Shown piece after piece: positions 1 to 9,690 of a stretch of DNA of 64,000 nucleotides (the stretch's first letter is position 1; every line of letters starts with the position of its first letter). The stretch covers positions 248,001 to 312,000 of the forward strand of contig NZ_JAHKPZ010000015.1 of assembly GCF_018860825.1 (NCBI RefSeq). Reading direction: 5' to 3'. The notes below the pieces were generated by a model. It did no database searches, was not told the DNA's origin, and saw only the letters and a list, made by a program, of their open reading frames with translations. The translations under genes were made by a program, and so were the position numbers. This DNA comes from Lacinutrix sp. C3R15. Lineage in GTDB: Bacteria; Bacteroidota; Bacteroidia; Flavobacteriales; Flavobacteriaceae.

Positions 1-1
1 T

Positions 2-1078
2 TGGGATCCAGAAGGTGATGCTATCACTTCCCTTATAGCGCTAGATAGTTTTCCTTCTTGGTTAACTATTACAGAAACAACACCTGGTGTTTGGACCTTG
101 AGTGGTACTCCTTTTGAAACCGTAGATACAGATTATGAATTTGATCTAAGAGTTAGTGATGCTACAGGAGCGTCCGATAGAACAGTAGAGTTAAAGGTTT
201 TTGAAGAAAATATATCAGAACCAACCAGAATAGATGTACAAATTCAAGCTACAGAAAACACAACTTATCCCTCTGGTGCAGTGATAATGACAGGTATTGG
301 TTCAATCCCTGAATATGATACTACTTTTGAAATTAATATAACCGTCACGCCAAACGGAGATTTTACAACATATCCAAACGCAGTAATAGTTTCTGGAACT
401 AGTGATAATGTTGGCAATTCTAGTACAAAAAGTTGGGGTATTAGTGATGATGGCACCAATGATGCCTCTAATGATAGAATATTTGCTGGAGATCAACAAT
501 TTTCAGCGACCATAAATAATGCAACTGTAGGTAATATCACAGGTACAAGTGGGTTAACCTCTGATGATATCACCATAGAAACTTTTAAGTCTATTACCAT
601 TGTAAATGCGCAGAGCGTTGGAGATCGGTTTACCTTTTCGGCAGACGAATCGGTAGATTTTGAACTTGGTAGGTTTAATAATGAGCCAACTAAGGTTGTT
701 GATTTAGTTGTAGAGGCGGCAGATACCCAAATAGAAAGTTTTACAATTAAAAATGGATCAACAGCTACTAATGATAAATGGTCTGTTGAAGGTGTAACAG
801 TTACTGTGCTTTTTCATGAAAACAGTTTGTCTGTTGTAAATCCAGATAGTGATAATGAGGAGTCTTTTAGGTTGTTTCCTAATCCAGCAAAAAATAAAAT
901 TTCATTAAACAAAAAACCAGCAATGACACAAGTTTTTGATATAGCGGGTAAGTTGGTTAAAGTAGATAACGAAGGAAAAAAAGAGCTGAATATATCTGCT
1001 TTAAATCAAGGAGTATACATATTAAAAATAAAAACCATATCAGGCAATGTGTTTTTTAAAAAATTTATAAAAAGATAA
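2..1078 (+). CDS. T9SS-secreted protein with cadherin-like module, C-terminal part
   Basis: The frame is open from base 2, so the gene begins left of the window and only its last 358 residues are seen. The first visible residues (WDPEGDAITSL onward, then PSWLTIT and LSGTP) look like a dystroglycan/cadherin-like putative Ig module. About 200 residues of beta-rich, Asn/Thr-rich sequence with no recognised fold follow. The last 70 or so residues start with the LFPNPAKN block and end FFKKFIKR, which is a type A T9SS C-terminal sorting domain (Por secretion family). The protein should therefore be exported across the outer membrane and be cell-attached or released. It lies 12 bp before a sulfatase and probably belongs to the same locus. 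The catalytic or binding part, if any, is outside the window. Confidence 0.85.
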   Translation, partial: WDPEGDAITSLIALDSFPSWLTITETTPGVWTLSGTPFETVDTDYEFDLRVSDATGASDRTVELKVFEENISEPTRIDVQIQATENTTYPSGAVIMTGIGSIPEYDTTFEINITVTPNGDFTTYPNAVIVSGTSDNVGNSSTKSWGISDDGTNDASNDRIFAGDQQFSATINNATVGNITGTSGLTSDDITIETFKSITIVNAQSVGDRFTFSADESVDFELGRFNNEPTKVVDLVVEAADTQIESFTIKNGSTATNDKWSVEGVTVTVLFHENSLSVVNPDSDNEESFRLFPNPAKNKISLNKKPAMTQVFDIAGKLVKVDNEGKKELNISALNQGVYILKIKTISGNVFFKKFIKR

Positions 1079-1090
1079 ATAATATACATT

Positions 1091-2533
1091 ATGAAAGCAA
1101 AATTAAGCACATTAATATACATTTTGTTAACCGTAAGTTGTGTTGCATCTAAAGCACAGCAAAAAACCGAAAAGCCAAACATTATTTTCATATTTGCTGA
1201 TGATTGGGGCTATGGTGATATCAGTGCGCATGGAAGTACGTGGATTGAGACACCACATATTGATAAAATGATTAGCGAAGGGATGGATTTTGCTGACTTT
1301 ACAGTAAATAGCCCGGTGTGCTCTCCTAGTCGTGTTGCGGTTATGACAGGACAATTTCCGGCAAGACAAAGTATTCATCAACATTTTCAAGGATGGAAAG
1401 CGCATAAAAAACGAGGCATGCCAGACTGGATGGATCCTAACGGAATGTCTTTTCCAAGAGAGTTTCAAAAAGCAGGCTACGTAACGGGGCATTTTGGAAA
1501 ATGGCATTTAGGATGGAGAGCAAAAGACGCGCCAATTGAATCGGATTATGGGTACGATGAGTTTGCTACGTTTAATGGCTCTAAAACCATAAATATACCT
1601 AAAGGTGGCTCAGTTGGTGTTGATTATGCCGAAGACTTCATTAAAAGACATAAAGACAAGCCTTTCTTTATTAACCTATGGTTGCATGAAGCACATACAG
1701 CCCATTATCCTCAAGAACGATTTATGGATCAGTTTGGTAATCTAGATGAGCAGAAACAAGTATATGCTTCTATAATTGCTGAAGGTGATGAGGCTGTTGG
1801 AAGAATTATGAAATTATTAGAAGACCTCGATCTCGATGAAAATACTTTAGTGGTTTTTTCTACAGATAATGGTCCAGAATGGGAAGGTTCTGAAAAAGAA
1901 AAACTGCATAAAGGTGATGTAGAAAACGGGGTAGAAGGTCTTGGAAAGTACTATTCTGTAGGAGAAACAGGAGGATTAAAAGGACAAAAAAGATCCTTGT
2001 TTTCAGGCGGAATTAGAGTGCCTTTTGTTGCCAAATGGCCAAAAGTCATACCAGCTGGTGTAGAAGACAAAACATCAGCAGTAACTGCAGTAGACTTACT
2101 GCCTACTTTTTTTGAAGCTGCAGGTATTCAAATGCCTACAGATTATCAACCAGATGGTGAAAGTATGATGTCAGCCTTTAAAGGAAAAGGATTAGAAAGA
2201 ACCAAGCCTATTTTTTGGGAATGGAGAGGTGGTAATAATAAAGATTATACCTGGCCTACATTAGGAGTTCAGGATGGCGATTATAAATTGGTTGTTGATG
2301 TATCAGGCGATAAATATGAATTGTTCAACATTAAAAACGATTGGAAAGAAGATAACAATCTTGCCGAAAAAAATCCTGAAAAAGCTAAAGAATTATTGAC
2401 GCTTGTTAATAATTGGAAGGCGTCATTACCTACAGAGCCACAAGAAAACTGTTTGTCTATAGTAAGAAATAAAACAGGTAAGTCTGCTAAGAAAAAGAAC
2501 AAACAAAAAGGGAATAAAAAACAAAATAACTAA
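1091..2533 (+). CDS. S1-family sulfatase (CSPSR type)
   Basis: Predicted to hydrolyse sulfate esters on a polysaccharide in the periplasm or at the cell surface. The alkaline-phosphatase-like fold is shown by the metal-binding FADDWGYGD block (residues 35-43) and the formylglycine signature CSPSR at 77-81, with Cys77 as the residue to be converted. FSTDNGPEWEG in the middle and GGIRVPFVAKWP further on are the other usual sulfatase blocks. The N-terminus has a signal peptide ending near residues 17-22; a Cys at 17 makes a lipoprotein possible but the lipobox is poor. The C-terminus is a Lys/Asn-rich tail. It is closely similar in motif wording to the sulfatase at 18223, suggesting a paralogous pair. 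The GH29 gene follows after 54 bp. Confidence 0.93.
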   Translation: MKAKLSTLIYILLTVSCVASKAQQKTEKPNIIFIFADDWGYGDISAHGSTWIETPHIDKMISEGMDFADFTVNSPVCSPSRVAVMTGQFPARQSIHQHFQGWKAHKKRGMPDWMDPNGMSFPREFQKAGYVTGHFGKWHLGWRAKDAPIESDYGYDEFATFNGSKTINIPKGGSVGVDYAEDFIKRHKDKPFFINLWLHEAHTAHYPQERFMDQFGNLDEQKQVYASIIAEGDEAVGRIMKLLEDLDLDENTLVVFSTDNGPEWEGSEKEKLHKGDVENGVEGLGKYYSVGETGGLKGQKRSLFSGGIRVPFVAKWPKVIPAGVEDKTSAVTAVDLLPTFFEAAGIQMPTDYQPDGESMMSAFKGKGLERTKPIFWEWRGGNNKDYTWPTLGVQDGDYKLVVDVSGDKYELFNIKNDWKEDNNLAEKNPEKAKELLTLVNNWKASLPTEPQENCLSIVRNKTGKSAKKKNKQKGNKKQNN

Positions 2534-2587
2534 GGGGTTTAAGACGAATTTCATCCGAACCTAAACAACAAAATAGAGAAAAGTATC

Positions 2588-4069
2588 ATGACACAAAGCA
2601 TAAAAATAGGACTACTTGCAGTGGTTTTTGGGTTTATATCTTGTAAACAAAAAGAAACCAAAAGTGTAGAACAAACACTTCCGCTTACTTATGAGCAAAT
2701 GACCGAGTCTAAAAAAGACTCAAAAGAGGCTTTTAATGATGCTAAATATGGCATGTTTATTCATTGGGGTTTGTATTCCATTCCAGGTGGTATTTGGAAA
2801 GGCAAAAAAATGGAAGAGCTAAGAGGTCCTAAAGTGGCCGAGTGGATTCAATTTGGAGCGCAAATACCAAGAGAGGAATATGCAGCATTAGCACCGCAAT
2901 TTAATCCAACCGATTTTGATGCCGATGCTATAGCTAAATTAGCTAAAGATGCTGGTATGAAATATTTAGTAATTACTTCTAAGCATCATGATGGTTTTGC
3001 TATGTATGATTCTAAAGTAAGCGAATATGATATCATTGATGCAAGTCCGTACCCAAAAGATATTGTGCAAGAATTATATGATGCTTGTCAAAAATATAAT
3101 ATCGATTTTGGTTTATACTATTCTCATAATATCGATTGGATGGATGGCAATGACTGTGGGCTTTCAGAATATTTAGCATCTGGAGGAGAAGAGCATGCTA
3201 GAGTTAAACGTAAAGCTGGTGTCAATACTTGGGATCCAAGCCCAAATACGTTTACAGAATATTTAAATAATAAAGCGTATCCACAGGTAGAGGAAATCTT
3301 AACAAAATTCCCAAATATGACAACTTTATGGTACGATTATCCACATTATGTAACACCAGAGCAAAGTCATAAGTTTTACAAATTAGCCTATGATTTGCAA
3401 CCTAATATGTTGGTGAATTCTAGAGTAGGTAATGACCTAGGAGACTTTGATATTCCAGGTGATAATAAAATTCCTAAAGATCATTTAGCCATAACAAAGC
3501 CTTGGCAAACGGTTGGTACTACCAATAATTCTTGGGGTTACAAGTCTTATGATAACGATTGGAAATCACCAAAAGAACTCTTGTTTTGGTTAACCGAAAT
3601 AGTGAGTAAAGGTGGAAACTATATGTTAAATATAGGCCCAAAAGCTTCAGGTGAAGTGCCTAAGGAATCTATAGAAAATTTATTGGTAGTTGGTGAGTGG
3701 TTAAATGTAAACGGAGAAGCGATTTACAATACACGTAAATGGAAGGTAACACATGAAGGACCAACCAAATTAAATATGGATGGTACAGGAGATAGAGAAA
3801 AGCATGGTTTTGTAGCAGCGTTTACTTCAGAGGATTTTTGGTTTACTCAAAAAGAAAATAGCATTTATGCAATTGCTTTTCAATATCCAAAAAGCAACGT
3901 ATTAATTAAAAGTTTAAGTAACGAAAACGATATCGAAGTGAAGGATGTAGAAATGTTGGGCGCAGGTTCAGATGTTGTATGGAAACAAACCGAGGAAGGT
4001 TTAGAGGTGGACTTAAATGGTCAGCAGGTTAATAAAAATGGTTATGCACTTAAAATTACTTTAAAGTAA
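2588..4069 (+). CDS. GH29 alpha-L-fucosidase, lipoprotein
   Basis: Exo-acting glycosidase expected to release alpha-linked L-fucose. The N-terminus is a lipoprotein signal with the acceptor Cys at residue 19 (FISC). Typical GH29 blocks are [12 protein letters not shown] near 53-64, [14 protein letters not shown] at 129-142 and LWYDYPH near 247-253, where Asp250 is the likely nucleophile. INSR/LVNSRVG and the [13 protein letters not shown] block further on also fit the family. The length of 493 residues is normal for a bacterial GH29 with a small C-terminal beta domain. It sits between a sulfatase and an SGNH esterase, and a second, more divergent GH29 lies at 11492. The bond it cuts cannot be read from sequence alone. 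Confidence 0.9.
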   Translation: MTQSIKIGLLAVVFGFISCKQKETKSVEQTLPLTYEQMTESKKDSKEAFNDAKYGMFIHWGLYSIPGGIWKGKKMEELRGPKVAEWIQFGAQIPREEYAALAPQFNPTDFDADAIAKLAKDAGMKYLVITSKHHDGFAMYDSKVSEYDIIDASPYPKDIVQELYDACQKYNIDFGLYYSHNIDWMDGNDCGLSEYLASGGEEHARVKRKAGVNTWDPSPNTFTEYLNNKAYPQVEEILTKFPNMTTLWYDYPHYVTPEQSHKFYKLAYDLQPNMLVNSRVGNDLGDFDIPGDNKIPKDHLAITKPWQTVGTTNNSWGYKSYDNDWKSPKELLFWLTEIVSKGGNYMLNIGPKASGEVPKESIENLLVVGEWLNVNGEAIYNTRKWKVTHEGPTKLNMDGTGDREKHGFVAAFTSEDFWFTQKENSIYAIAFQYPKSNVLIKSLSNENDIEVKDVEMLGAGSDVVWKQTEEGLEVDLNGQQVNKNGYALKITLK

Positions 4070-4073
4070 GGGT

Positions 4074-4943
4074 ATGAAAACAATTAGTAGAAGACAATCC
4101 ATTAAAATGCTTTCGGCTTTTGGCTTAGCAGCTATGGTTCCAACACAGCTATTAAGTCAGGTGCTTACTACAAGTTGTGATGTTTGTAAAAAAGCATGGA
4201 ACAGCTTAGGGAGATTTAATAAAACAAGATATCAGTTTAGATATATAGAGCCTGTGGCAGCATTGCCAAAAGTTTTTATCTATGGCGATTCTATTTCTAT
4301 TGGTTATACCGAATATGTTAGAGCATCATTAAAAGGTAAGGCTTGTGTGTATCGCTTGCACACTAATGGTCAGTCTAGTAATGAGTTTGTAGAACGCTTT
4401 GAGAAATTAAGGCACACCATGTTTCAGCCATTTTTAAAAGCGGGTTGGAATTTTAAATGGGATGTCATTCATTTTAACGTTGGCTTACATGATTTAAAAT
4501 ATTTACATGAGAAAAAACTGAATAAAAAAGAAGGAACACAAGTGTCAACTTTAGATCTGTATGAAAAGAATCTTAGAGCTATCATTCAGTATTTAAAAAA
4601 CACCTATCCAAAGGCAAAATTAATTTTTGCTACAACAACACCTGTTCCCGAAGGTGAACCAGGAAGAGTTGCAGGTGATGCTGTTACATACAATGCAGTA
4701 GCCTTAAAGGTGATGCGTGAGTACCCAGAAATTATAGTGAACGATTTATATACATTTTCTATTCCTGTTTTAAAGGAATTTGCCAATAAACCAGGAGATG
4801 TTCACTATAAACCAGAAGGGTCCAGATTACAAGGTATTGAAGTCGCCAATAAGATTGCTAATGCCATTAATATAACACCAGTAGAATGTCCTTCGGCAGA
4901 AGTAATCACTGCTAAATTTAAAGAATATGAATCTAAAAGATAA
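4074..4943 (+). CDS. SGNH/GDSL-family esterase with Tat-like signal
   Basis: Likely a carbohydrate O-deacetylase. The GDS motif at 71-73 (FIYGDSISIGYT) gives the nucleophile Ser73, NVGLHD at 135-140 is the block III equivalent, and GDVHYKPEG at 241-249 supplies the catalytic Asp242 and His244 pair. The N-terminus reads SRRQSIKML from residue 5, a twin-arginine-type motif, followed by a hydrophobic stretch, so export in folded form is possible. That would differ from its neighbours, which carry Sec or lipoprotein signals. It begins 4 bp after the GH29 stop, so the genes are probably co-transcribed. The substrate is inferred from context only. Confidence 0.85.
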   Translation: MKTISRRQSIKMLSAFGLAAMVPTQLLSQVLTTSCDVCKKAWNSLGRFNKTRYQFRYIEPVAALPKVFIYGDSISIGYTEYVRASLKGKACVYRLHTNGQSSNEFVERFEKLRHTMFQPFLKAGWNFKWDVIHFNVGLHDLKYLHEKKLNKKEGTQVSTLDLYEKNLRAIIQYLKNTYPKAKLIFATTTPVPEGEPGRVAGDAVTYNAVALKVMREYPEIIVNDLYTFSIPVLKEFANKPGDVHYKPEGSRLQGIEVANKIANAINITPVECPSAEVITAKFKEYESKR

Positions 4944-4950
4944 TAAAAAA

Positions 4951-6477
4951 ATGAGATATAAATATGTTTTAGGCTTATCATTAATGCTTGGTCTTTTTAC
5001 GCTGCAATCCTGCAATGGGAAAAAAGAAAAAGCAGCAGCAAAAGCAGCAGTAAAAGTTGAAGAGAAAAAGCCTAATATTATTTTCTTTTTTACAGATGAT
5101 CAATCTTATGATTCACATAAAAGCTATGGAAACAATGTTGTGAAAACACCAAATATTGATGGTTTGGCAGAGAAAGGTGTGTTGTTTCAACGCCATTATA
5201 ATACTACAGCTATTTGTATGGCAAGTAGAGCTAATGTAATGACGGGTCTGTATGAATATAAAACAGGCTGTAATTTTGATCATGGCTCTTTAGGAACAAA
5301 ACAATGGGCAACGTCTTATCCTGTATTGCTTAGGGAAGCAGGCTATAAAGTAGGATTTGCAGGTAAGTTTGGCTTTTCGGTTTCCGATACCAATGGAGGT
5401 TGGAAACAAGAAGGAGAAGTGGCTAAAAAAGACTTCGATTTCTGGGCAGGAAGTCCGCATCAAACATCGTATAAAACCATTGAAAATAAGTCGATGGCAA
5501 AATATGCCGCACAATATCCGCACAGCACACGTGCCTATGGCGCTGCAACTATAGATTTTATAAATCAATCTGTAGAAAGCAAAGCGCCATTTTGTATGAG
5601 TGTCTATTTTAAAGCACCGCATAGACCTGTAGAGCCAGATCCAATGTTTGATGATATCTATAAAGATGTTGTTTTTGATAAACTACCTAATTATGGTCGT
5701 GAAGCAGGAAAGCATCTGGCAGAACAATCTAGAATGGGAAGACAATACCCAAGATTTGAAGAATGGGGTTATGATAAAGAAGAAACCTACCAAGAAGCTT
5801 TACGCAAATACCATCAACTAATTTATGGTGTTGATTATTCTATAGGAATGGTATTAGAAGCGTTGAAAAAATTAAAAATAGATGACAATACCATTATTGT
5901 GTTTTCTTCAGATAACGGCTATTTCAATGGTTCTCATGGCTTAGGTTCTAAAGTATTGCCTTATGAAGAAGGAGCAAGAACACCTTTAATTATTGTAGAC
6001 CCTCGTAATGATAAAATTAAGATTGGAGTTAAAACCGCGTCATTATCAGGGAACGTAGATATCACTGCAACCATTCTAGATTATGCTGGAGTAGAAATTC
6101 CTTCTAATTACGATGGTAAAAGTTTACGTCCTGTTGTTGAAAATCCAAATACACAAGTCAGAACATCACTTCCAATTGTACAGGTTTGGGGACCTAAAGC
6201 TACACACTGCTTAACGGTTATGGATGACCAATATAAATATGTGTACTGGTATTATGAAGATGAAAAGCTTGGAATTAAACCTACTGAGGAATTATTTGAT
6301 ATCGTTAACGATCCATATGAATTGGTAAACATTGCTACGCAATCGGAATATAAACCACAACTAGATAAGTTAAGAAAATTATACGATGAACAATTAAATC
6401 ATTGGAAAAACGAAGGAGTGAAATACAATGGGTATGAAGAATACGCTTCTATTTTTAAAAGAAAACAGACTAACTAA
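4951..6477 (+). CDS. S1-family sulfatase (CMASR type), lipoprotein
   Basis: Sulfatase with the less common CMASR form of the C-x-[PA]-S-R signature; the Cys is residue 89 from the chosen start. FFFTDDQSYDS supplies metal ligands and FSSDNGYFNGSHG is the later Asp-Asn block. I chose the ATG at 4951 instead of 4927 because it leaves 7 bp after the preceding stop, avoids overlap and gives a clean signal peptide with lipobox LQSC (Cys21). A short Ala/Lys-rich linker follows. This protein differs in motif wording from the other four sulfatases in the locus, so it probably removes a sulfate at another position. The subfamily cannot be assigned without a search. Confidence 0.9.
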   Translation: MRYKYVLGLSLMLGLFTLQSCNGKKEKAAAKAAVKVEEKKPNIIFFFTDDQSYDSHKSYGNNVVKTPNIDGLAEKGVLFQRHYNTTAICMASRANVMTGLYEYKTGCNFDHGSLGTKQWATSYPVLLREAGYKVGFAGKFGFSVSDTNGGWKQEGEVAKKDFDFWAGSPHQTSYKTIENKSMAKYAAQYPHSTRAYGAATIDFINQSVESKAPFCMSVYFKAPHRPVEPDPMFDDIYKDVVFDKLPNYGREAGKHLAEQSRMGRQYPRFEEWGYDKEETYQEALRKYHQLIYGVDYSIGMVLEALKKLKIDDNTIIVFSSDNGYFNGSHGLGSKVLPYEEGARTPLIIVDPRNDKIKIGVKTASLSGNVDITATILDYAGVEIPSNYDGKSLRPVVENPNTQVRTSLPIVQVWGPKATHCLTVMDDQYKYVYWYYEDEKLGIKPTEELFDIVNDPYELVNIATQSEYKPQLDKLRKLYDEQLNHWKNEGVKYNGYEEYASIFKRKQTN

Positions 6478-6502
6478 ACTAAGTATATTAAAACCAACAA
6501 TT

Positions 6503-9500
6503 ATGAAACAAATTTTAACAGCATTTATTGTCATGCTATCTATATCTGCCTTTTCTCAGGAAAGAACGATTACTGGTACAGTGACTGATGAATTTGGTGT
6601 TCCTTTAATAGGAGCTACCGTATTTGTTAAAGCAAAAAGTAGCGGTACAGTAACCGATTTTGATGGAAATTTCACAATTAAAGCAGCAACAGGTGACGTT
6701 ATATCATTTTCTTATTTGGGTGTAGAATCAAAAGATATTACTGTCTCAAATTCTGATACTATAAAAGTAGCTTTAAAACAATCAAATGAAGTATTAGATG
6801 AAGTTATTCTTGCAATAGGTTTAAGAGCATCGCAATTAAAATCTATTAAAGATAAAAGAGACTCAGATGATATCATAGAATCTATTACATCCGAAGATAT
6901 CGGTAGTTTTTCAGATAATAATACTGCAGATGCTTTAGAGCGAGTTGCTGGTGTTCAAATAGAAAGAAATGTAGATGGAACTACTGGTGATAGAATTTCG
7001 GTTCAAGGTTTAGGACCAGAATTTGTAGAGGTAACCATTAATGGAAGGTCTCCACTTTCAGCAGGAACGGATGGGTATAGTGATTTAAGACAGTTTAATT
7101 TAGATGTTTTACCAACAGAAATTATTAGTGGTGCTACTATTAGTAAAACTGGTGACGCAGGAAGTACTGGTGGTATTGGAGGAAATGTAAACTTTACTAC
7201 TATTAGACCTTTAGATATGCGTTACAAAAGAGGGAAAAATTATTTTGGTGTAGTCTCTTCTAGAACTACAGCCAATGGCCAAAAACCAGAATTAGGAAGT
7301 AGAGCTTCAATGGCATTTGGGGGTAAAATAAATGAAAAATTTGGAGCATTTGGTACTTTTTTAAAATCCGAAGAAATAAATGTTCAGAATTCAGCTGCTT
7401 TAGGAAATTACCAGCTTAGAGGTATTACAATTGATACAAATGAAAATGGCGTATATGATGAAGGAATTGATGCTTATTATGCTGATACAGATAGTCTATA
7501 TTATGGACCTGGTACAAATAGTAATACTATTAATAAAAGAATAAATACAAGAACAGCAGCGTCAATTGGAATTCAATATAAACCAAATAAGAAATTAGAC
7601 CTTATGCTGGATTATACTTACACTAATCTTATAGCTGATTCTCAAAGAGATGTTTTACAAACCATATACAGTGGTCTTTATACAACTACTAATAGTGCTG
7701 ATGTTACAAGCCACGTATTATGGTCACCAGATGCCATTGGGTTTAATGGAGGGCAGTTATCATATTTCGACGTAGGAGGTGCTACAGATGCTAGTTATAC
7801 TTTAAGAAGTAGAACAACTCAAATTAAGAATAATACAAAAAGTGGCTTGGGTGGTTTAAATATTAATTACAAAGCAAATAAAAAATTAAACTTATCAGCA
7901 GATATATCTTATTCTGATATTAATTTTGTTGGTGAAACCATAAATAGTGGAACTATAGTATATAATCAGGATTTTGATGAGTTTTATCCTGAAGATTTAA
8001 CTTTAGATTTAACAGGAGAAAAATTCTCGTATGGATTTCCTAATATATACGATAGTAATGTCTTAACTGGAGCAGCACCAAACATAGGATATAATGTTAC
8101 AAAAAATTTAGGATATAAATATCAGGCTAAAATAGATGCAGATTATCGATTAAGTAAAAAAATTAGAGTATCTGCTGGTTTAAGTTATGATTATAGCGAT
8201 ACGGAGTCTAGACGTTTTACGGTAAACACCAATACTTATGTAAGAGAAAATGGTTCTGTTGGACTTACTGCTCAACAACTAGACGTTTATGCAGATTTTA
8301 TTTCTCAAGGTAATTTAACTGATGTAACGCTCTTAGAAGGAGGTACTGGTTTAGATAACTGGCTAGCTAGTTCGGGTTTAGCACTTTGGAATGCAGATCC
8401 TGAGTTTTCTTCTTATGATGGAGGCGAAATTTTTAATTTTGACAAACCGCTTTCGCAAATACCAGGAGACGAGAATAGCATTGGTTTTAACCCAAGTAGA
8501 TCGTATAAGATTTTAGAAAGTAACCTTAAAGCCTATTTAAATGTAAGGTTGAATACTGAGGTTTTTGGTTGTAAAGCTGTTTTTAGGTTTTCAGGATCAA
8601 TTGTTAAATATAATAATGCATCTTCAGGATTTTCAACCATTACATATTATGACCCTGTAGATGATACAGAAACGGAAGATACTGGTTTTTCTCAATACCT
8701 TGTAACAGATAATTCTACATTAAACTTTTTACCAAGTTTTAATGGAACAATAGATCTAAGTGAAAGATTAAAATATAGAATAACTGCTAGTAAAAAATTA
8801 ACAAGACCTAGAGTTAGAAATTTATTACCTAATAATACAATTAGATTTATAGACCCAGATTCAGAAGTATTCAACCCAGCTTCTGAAAGCTATGCACCTA
8901 ATGAGTATTTTAACACCATTATATCAGGAAACGCTGATTTAGTTCCTAGAACAGCTTGGTCCTTTAATAACTCGTTAAGTTATTTTAGTAAAAATGGAGG
9001 TATTTTTACAATAGGTGGATTTTATAGAGATATTAGAAATTATGCAGGTGTACTATGGCAGTATCAGCAACCATTTCCTGGTATAGAAGAAATAGGTATT
9101 AACTTACCTCCAGGTTTAGAAGATAGCTTGTTTGATATTAGACAACCTGTTAATAATGCCTCCAATGCACAGGTATACGGATTTGAAGTTGGGTTTAATC
9201 AACATTTTACTTTTTTACCAGGTTTTGCTAGTGGTTTCGGTTTCTCTTCAAACTTTACCTATACAGAAAGTAAATTCGTATCAGCAGATGGAATAGATTA
9301 TGACCTAGGTTTACCAGGAACATCAAAATATAGTGCTAAAGCAATTTTATATTACGAAAAATATGGGTTTACCTTTAGAGCTACGGGGTCTTATAGAAGT
9401 AATTATTTAAGCCGTCTTGCAGGTCTTGGTTTAATAGCTCAAGATCAGACGCATTATACGGTTGGACAAGCAGTATTTGGTTTAAGTGGGCAATATAATT

Positions 9501-9646
9501 TTAGTAAAAACCTAAATCTAAATGCTAGTGTTACTAATTTAACAGGGACAGATACTCGAAGATATGTAGATAACGATCCACAGAACTTATCGGCATATTT
9601 TGCAGTACAACCTGTATATACATTGGGTGTAACCTTCAGATTATAA
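6503..9646 (+). CDS. TonB-dependent outer-membrane receptor with carboxypeptidase-like N-domain
   Basis: Outer-membrane beta-barrel expected to import oligosaccharides released by the surface enzymes, energised by TonB. From the ATG at 6503 it has 1047 residues: signal peptide 1-19, a CarboxypepD_reg-like domain at about 21-95 (RTITGTVTDEFGVPLIGATV), a DEVIL TonB-box-like stretch at 99-103, a plug at about 110-240 and then the barrel to a C-terminal aromatic-rich strand. An earlier in-frame ATG at 6428 would overlap the sulfatase by 50 bp and destroy the signal peptide, so I reject it. The plug wording (DALERVAGVQIERN) resembles general TonB receptors more than SusC. No SusD gene follows; a DUF285 lipoprotein does. 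Confidence 0.9.
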   Translation: MKQILTAFIVMLSISAFSQERTITGTVTDEFGVPLIGATVFVKAKSSGTVTDFDGNFTIKAATGDVISFSYLGVESKDITVSNSDTIKVALKQSNEVLDEVILAIGLRASQLKSIKDKRDSDDIIESITSEDIGSFSDNNTADALERVAGVQIERNVDGTTGDRISVQGLGPEFVEVTINGRSPLSAGTDGYSDLRQFNLDVLPTEIISGATISKTGDAGSTGGIGGNVNFTTIRPLDMRYKRGKNYFGVVSSRTTANGQKPELGSRASMAFGGKINEKFGAFGTFLKSEEINVQNSAALGNYQLRGITIDTNENGVYDEGIDAYYADTDSLYYGPGTNSNTINKRINTRTAASIGIQYKPNKKLDLMLDYTYTNLIADSQRDVLQTIYSGLYTTTNSADVTSHVLWSPDAIGFNGGQLSYFDVGGATDASYTLRSRTTQIKNNTKSGLGGLNINYKANKKLNLSADISYSDINFVGETINSGTIVYNQDFDEFYPEDLTLDLTGEKFSYGFPNIYDSNVLTGAAPNIGYNVTKNLGYKYQAKIDADYRLSKKIRVSAGLSYDYSDTESRRFTVNTNTYVRENGSVGLTAQQLDVYADFISQGNLTDVTLLEGGTGLDNWLASSGLALWNADPEFSSYDGGEIFNFDKPLSQIPGDENSIGFNPSRSYKILESNLKAYLNVRLNTEVFGCKAVFRFSGSIVKYNNASSGFSTITYYDPVDDTETEDTGFSQYLVTDNSTLNFLPSFNGTIDLSERLKYRITASKKLTRPRVRNLLPNNTIRFIDPDSEVFNPASESYAPNEYFNTIISGNADLVPRTAWSFNNSLSYFSKNGGIFTIGGFYRDIRNYAGVLWQYQQPFPGIEEIGINLPPGLEDSLFDIRQPVNNASNAQVYGFEVGFNQHFTFLPGFASGFGFSSNFTYTESKFVSADGIDYDLGLPGTSKYSAKAILYYEKYGFTFRATGSYRSNYLSRLAGLGLIAQDQTHYTVGQAVFGLSGQYNFSKNLNLNASVTNLTGTDTRRYVDNDPQNLSAYFAVQPVYTLGVTFRL

Positions 9647-9690
9647 AACTATTAAATAGAAATTTATTTACGAATTAAAAAGATAAAGAA

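Noticed and set aside
4927-4950. Upstream ATG start for the second sulfatase
   Set aside because: It overlaps the previous gene and puts a charged eight-residue lead before a clean lipoprotein signal that starts at 4951.
6428-6502. Upstream ATG start for the TonB receptor
   Set aside because: It overlaps the sulfatase by 50 bp and would bury the signal peptide behind 25 extra residues.
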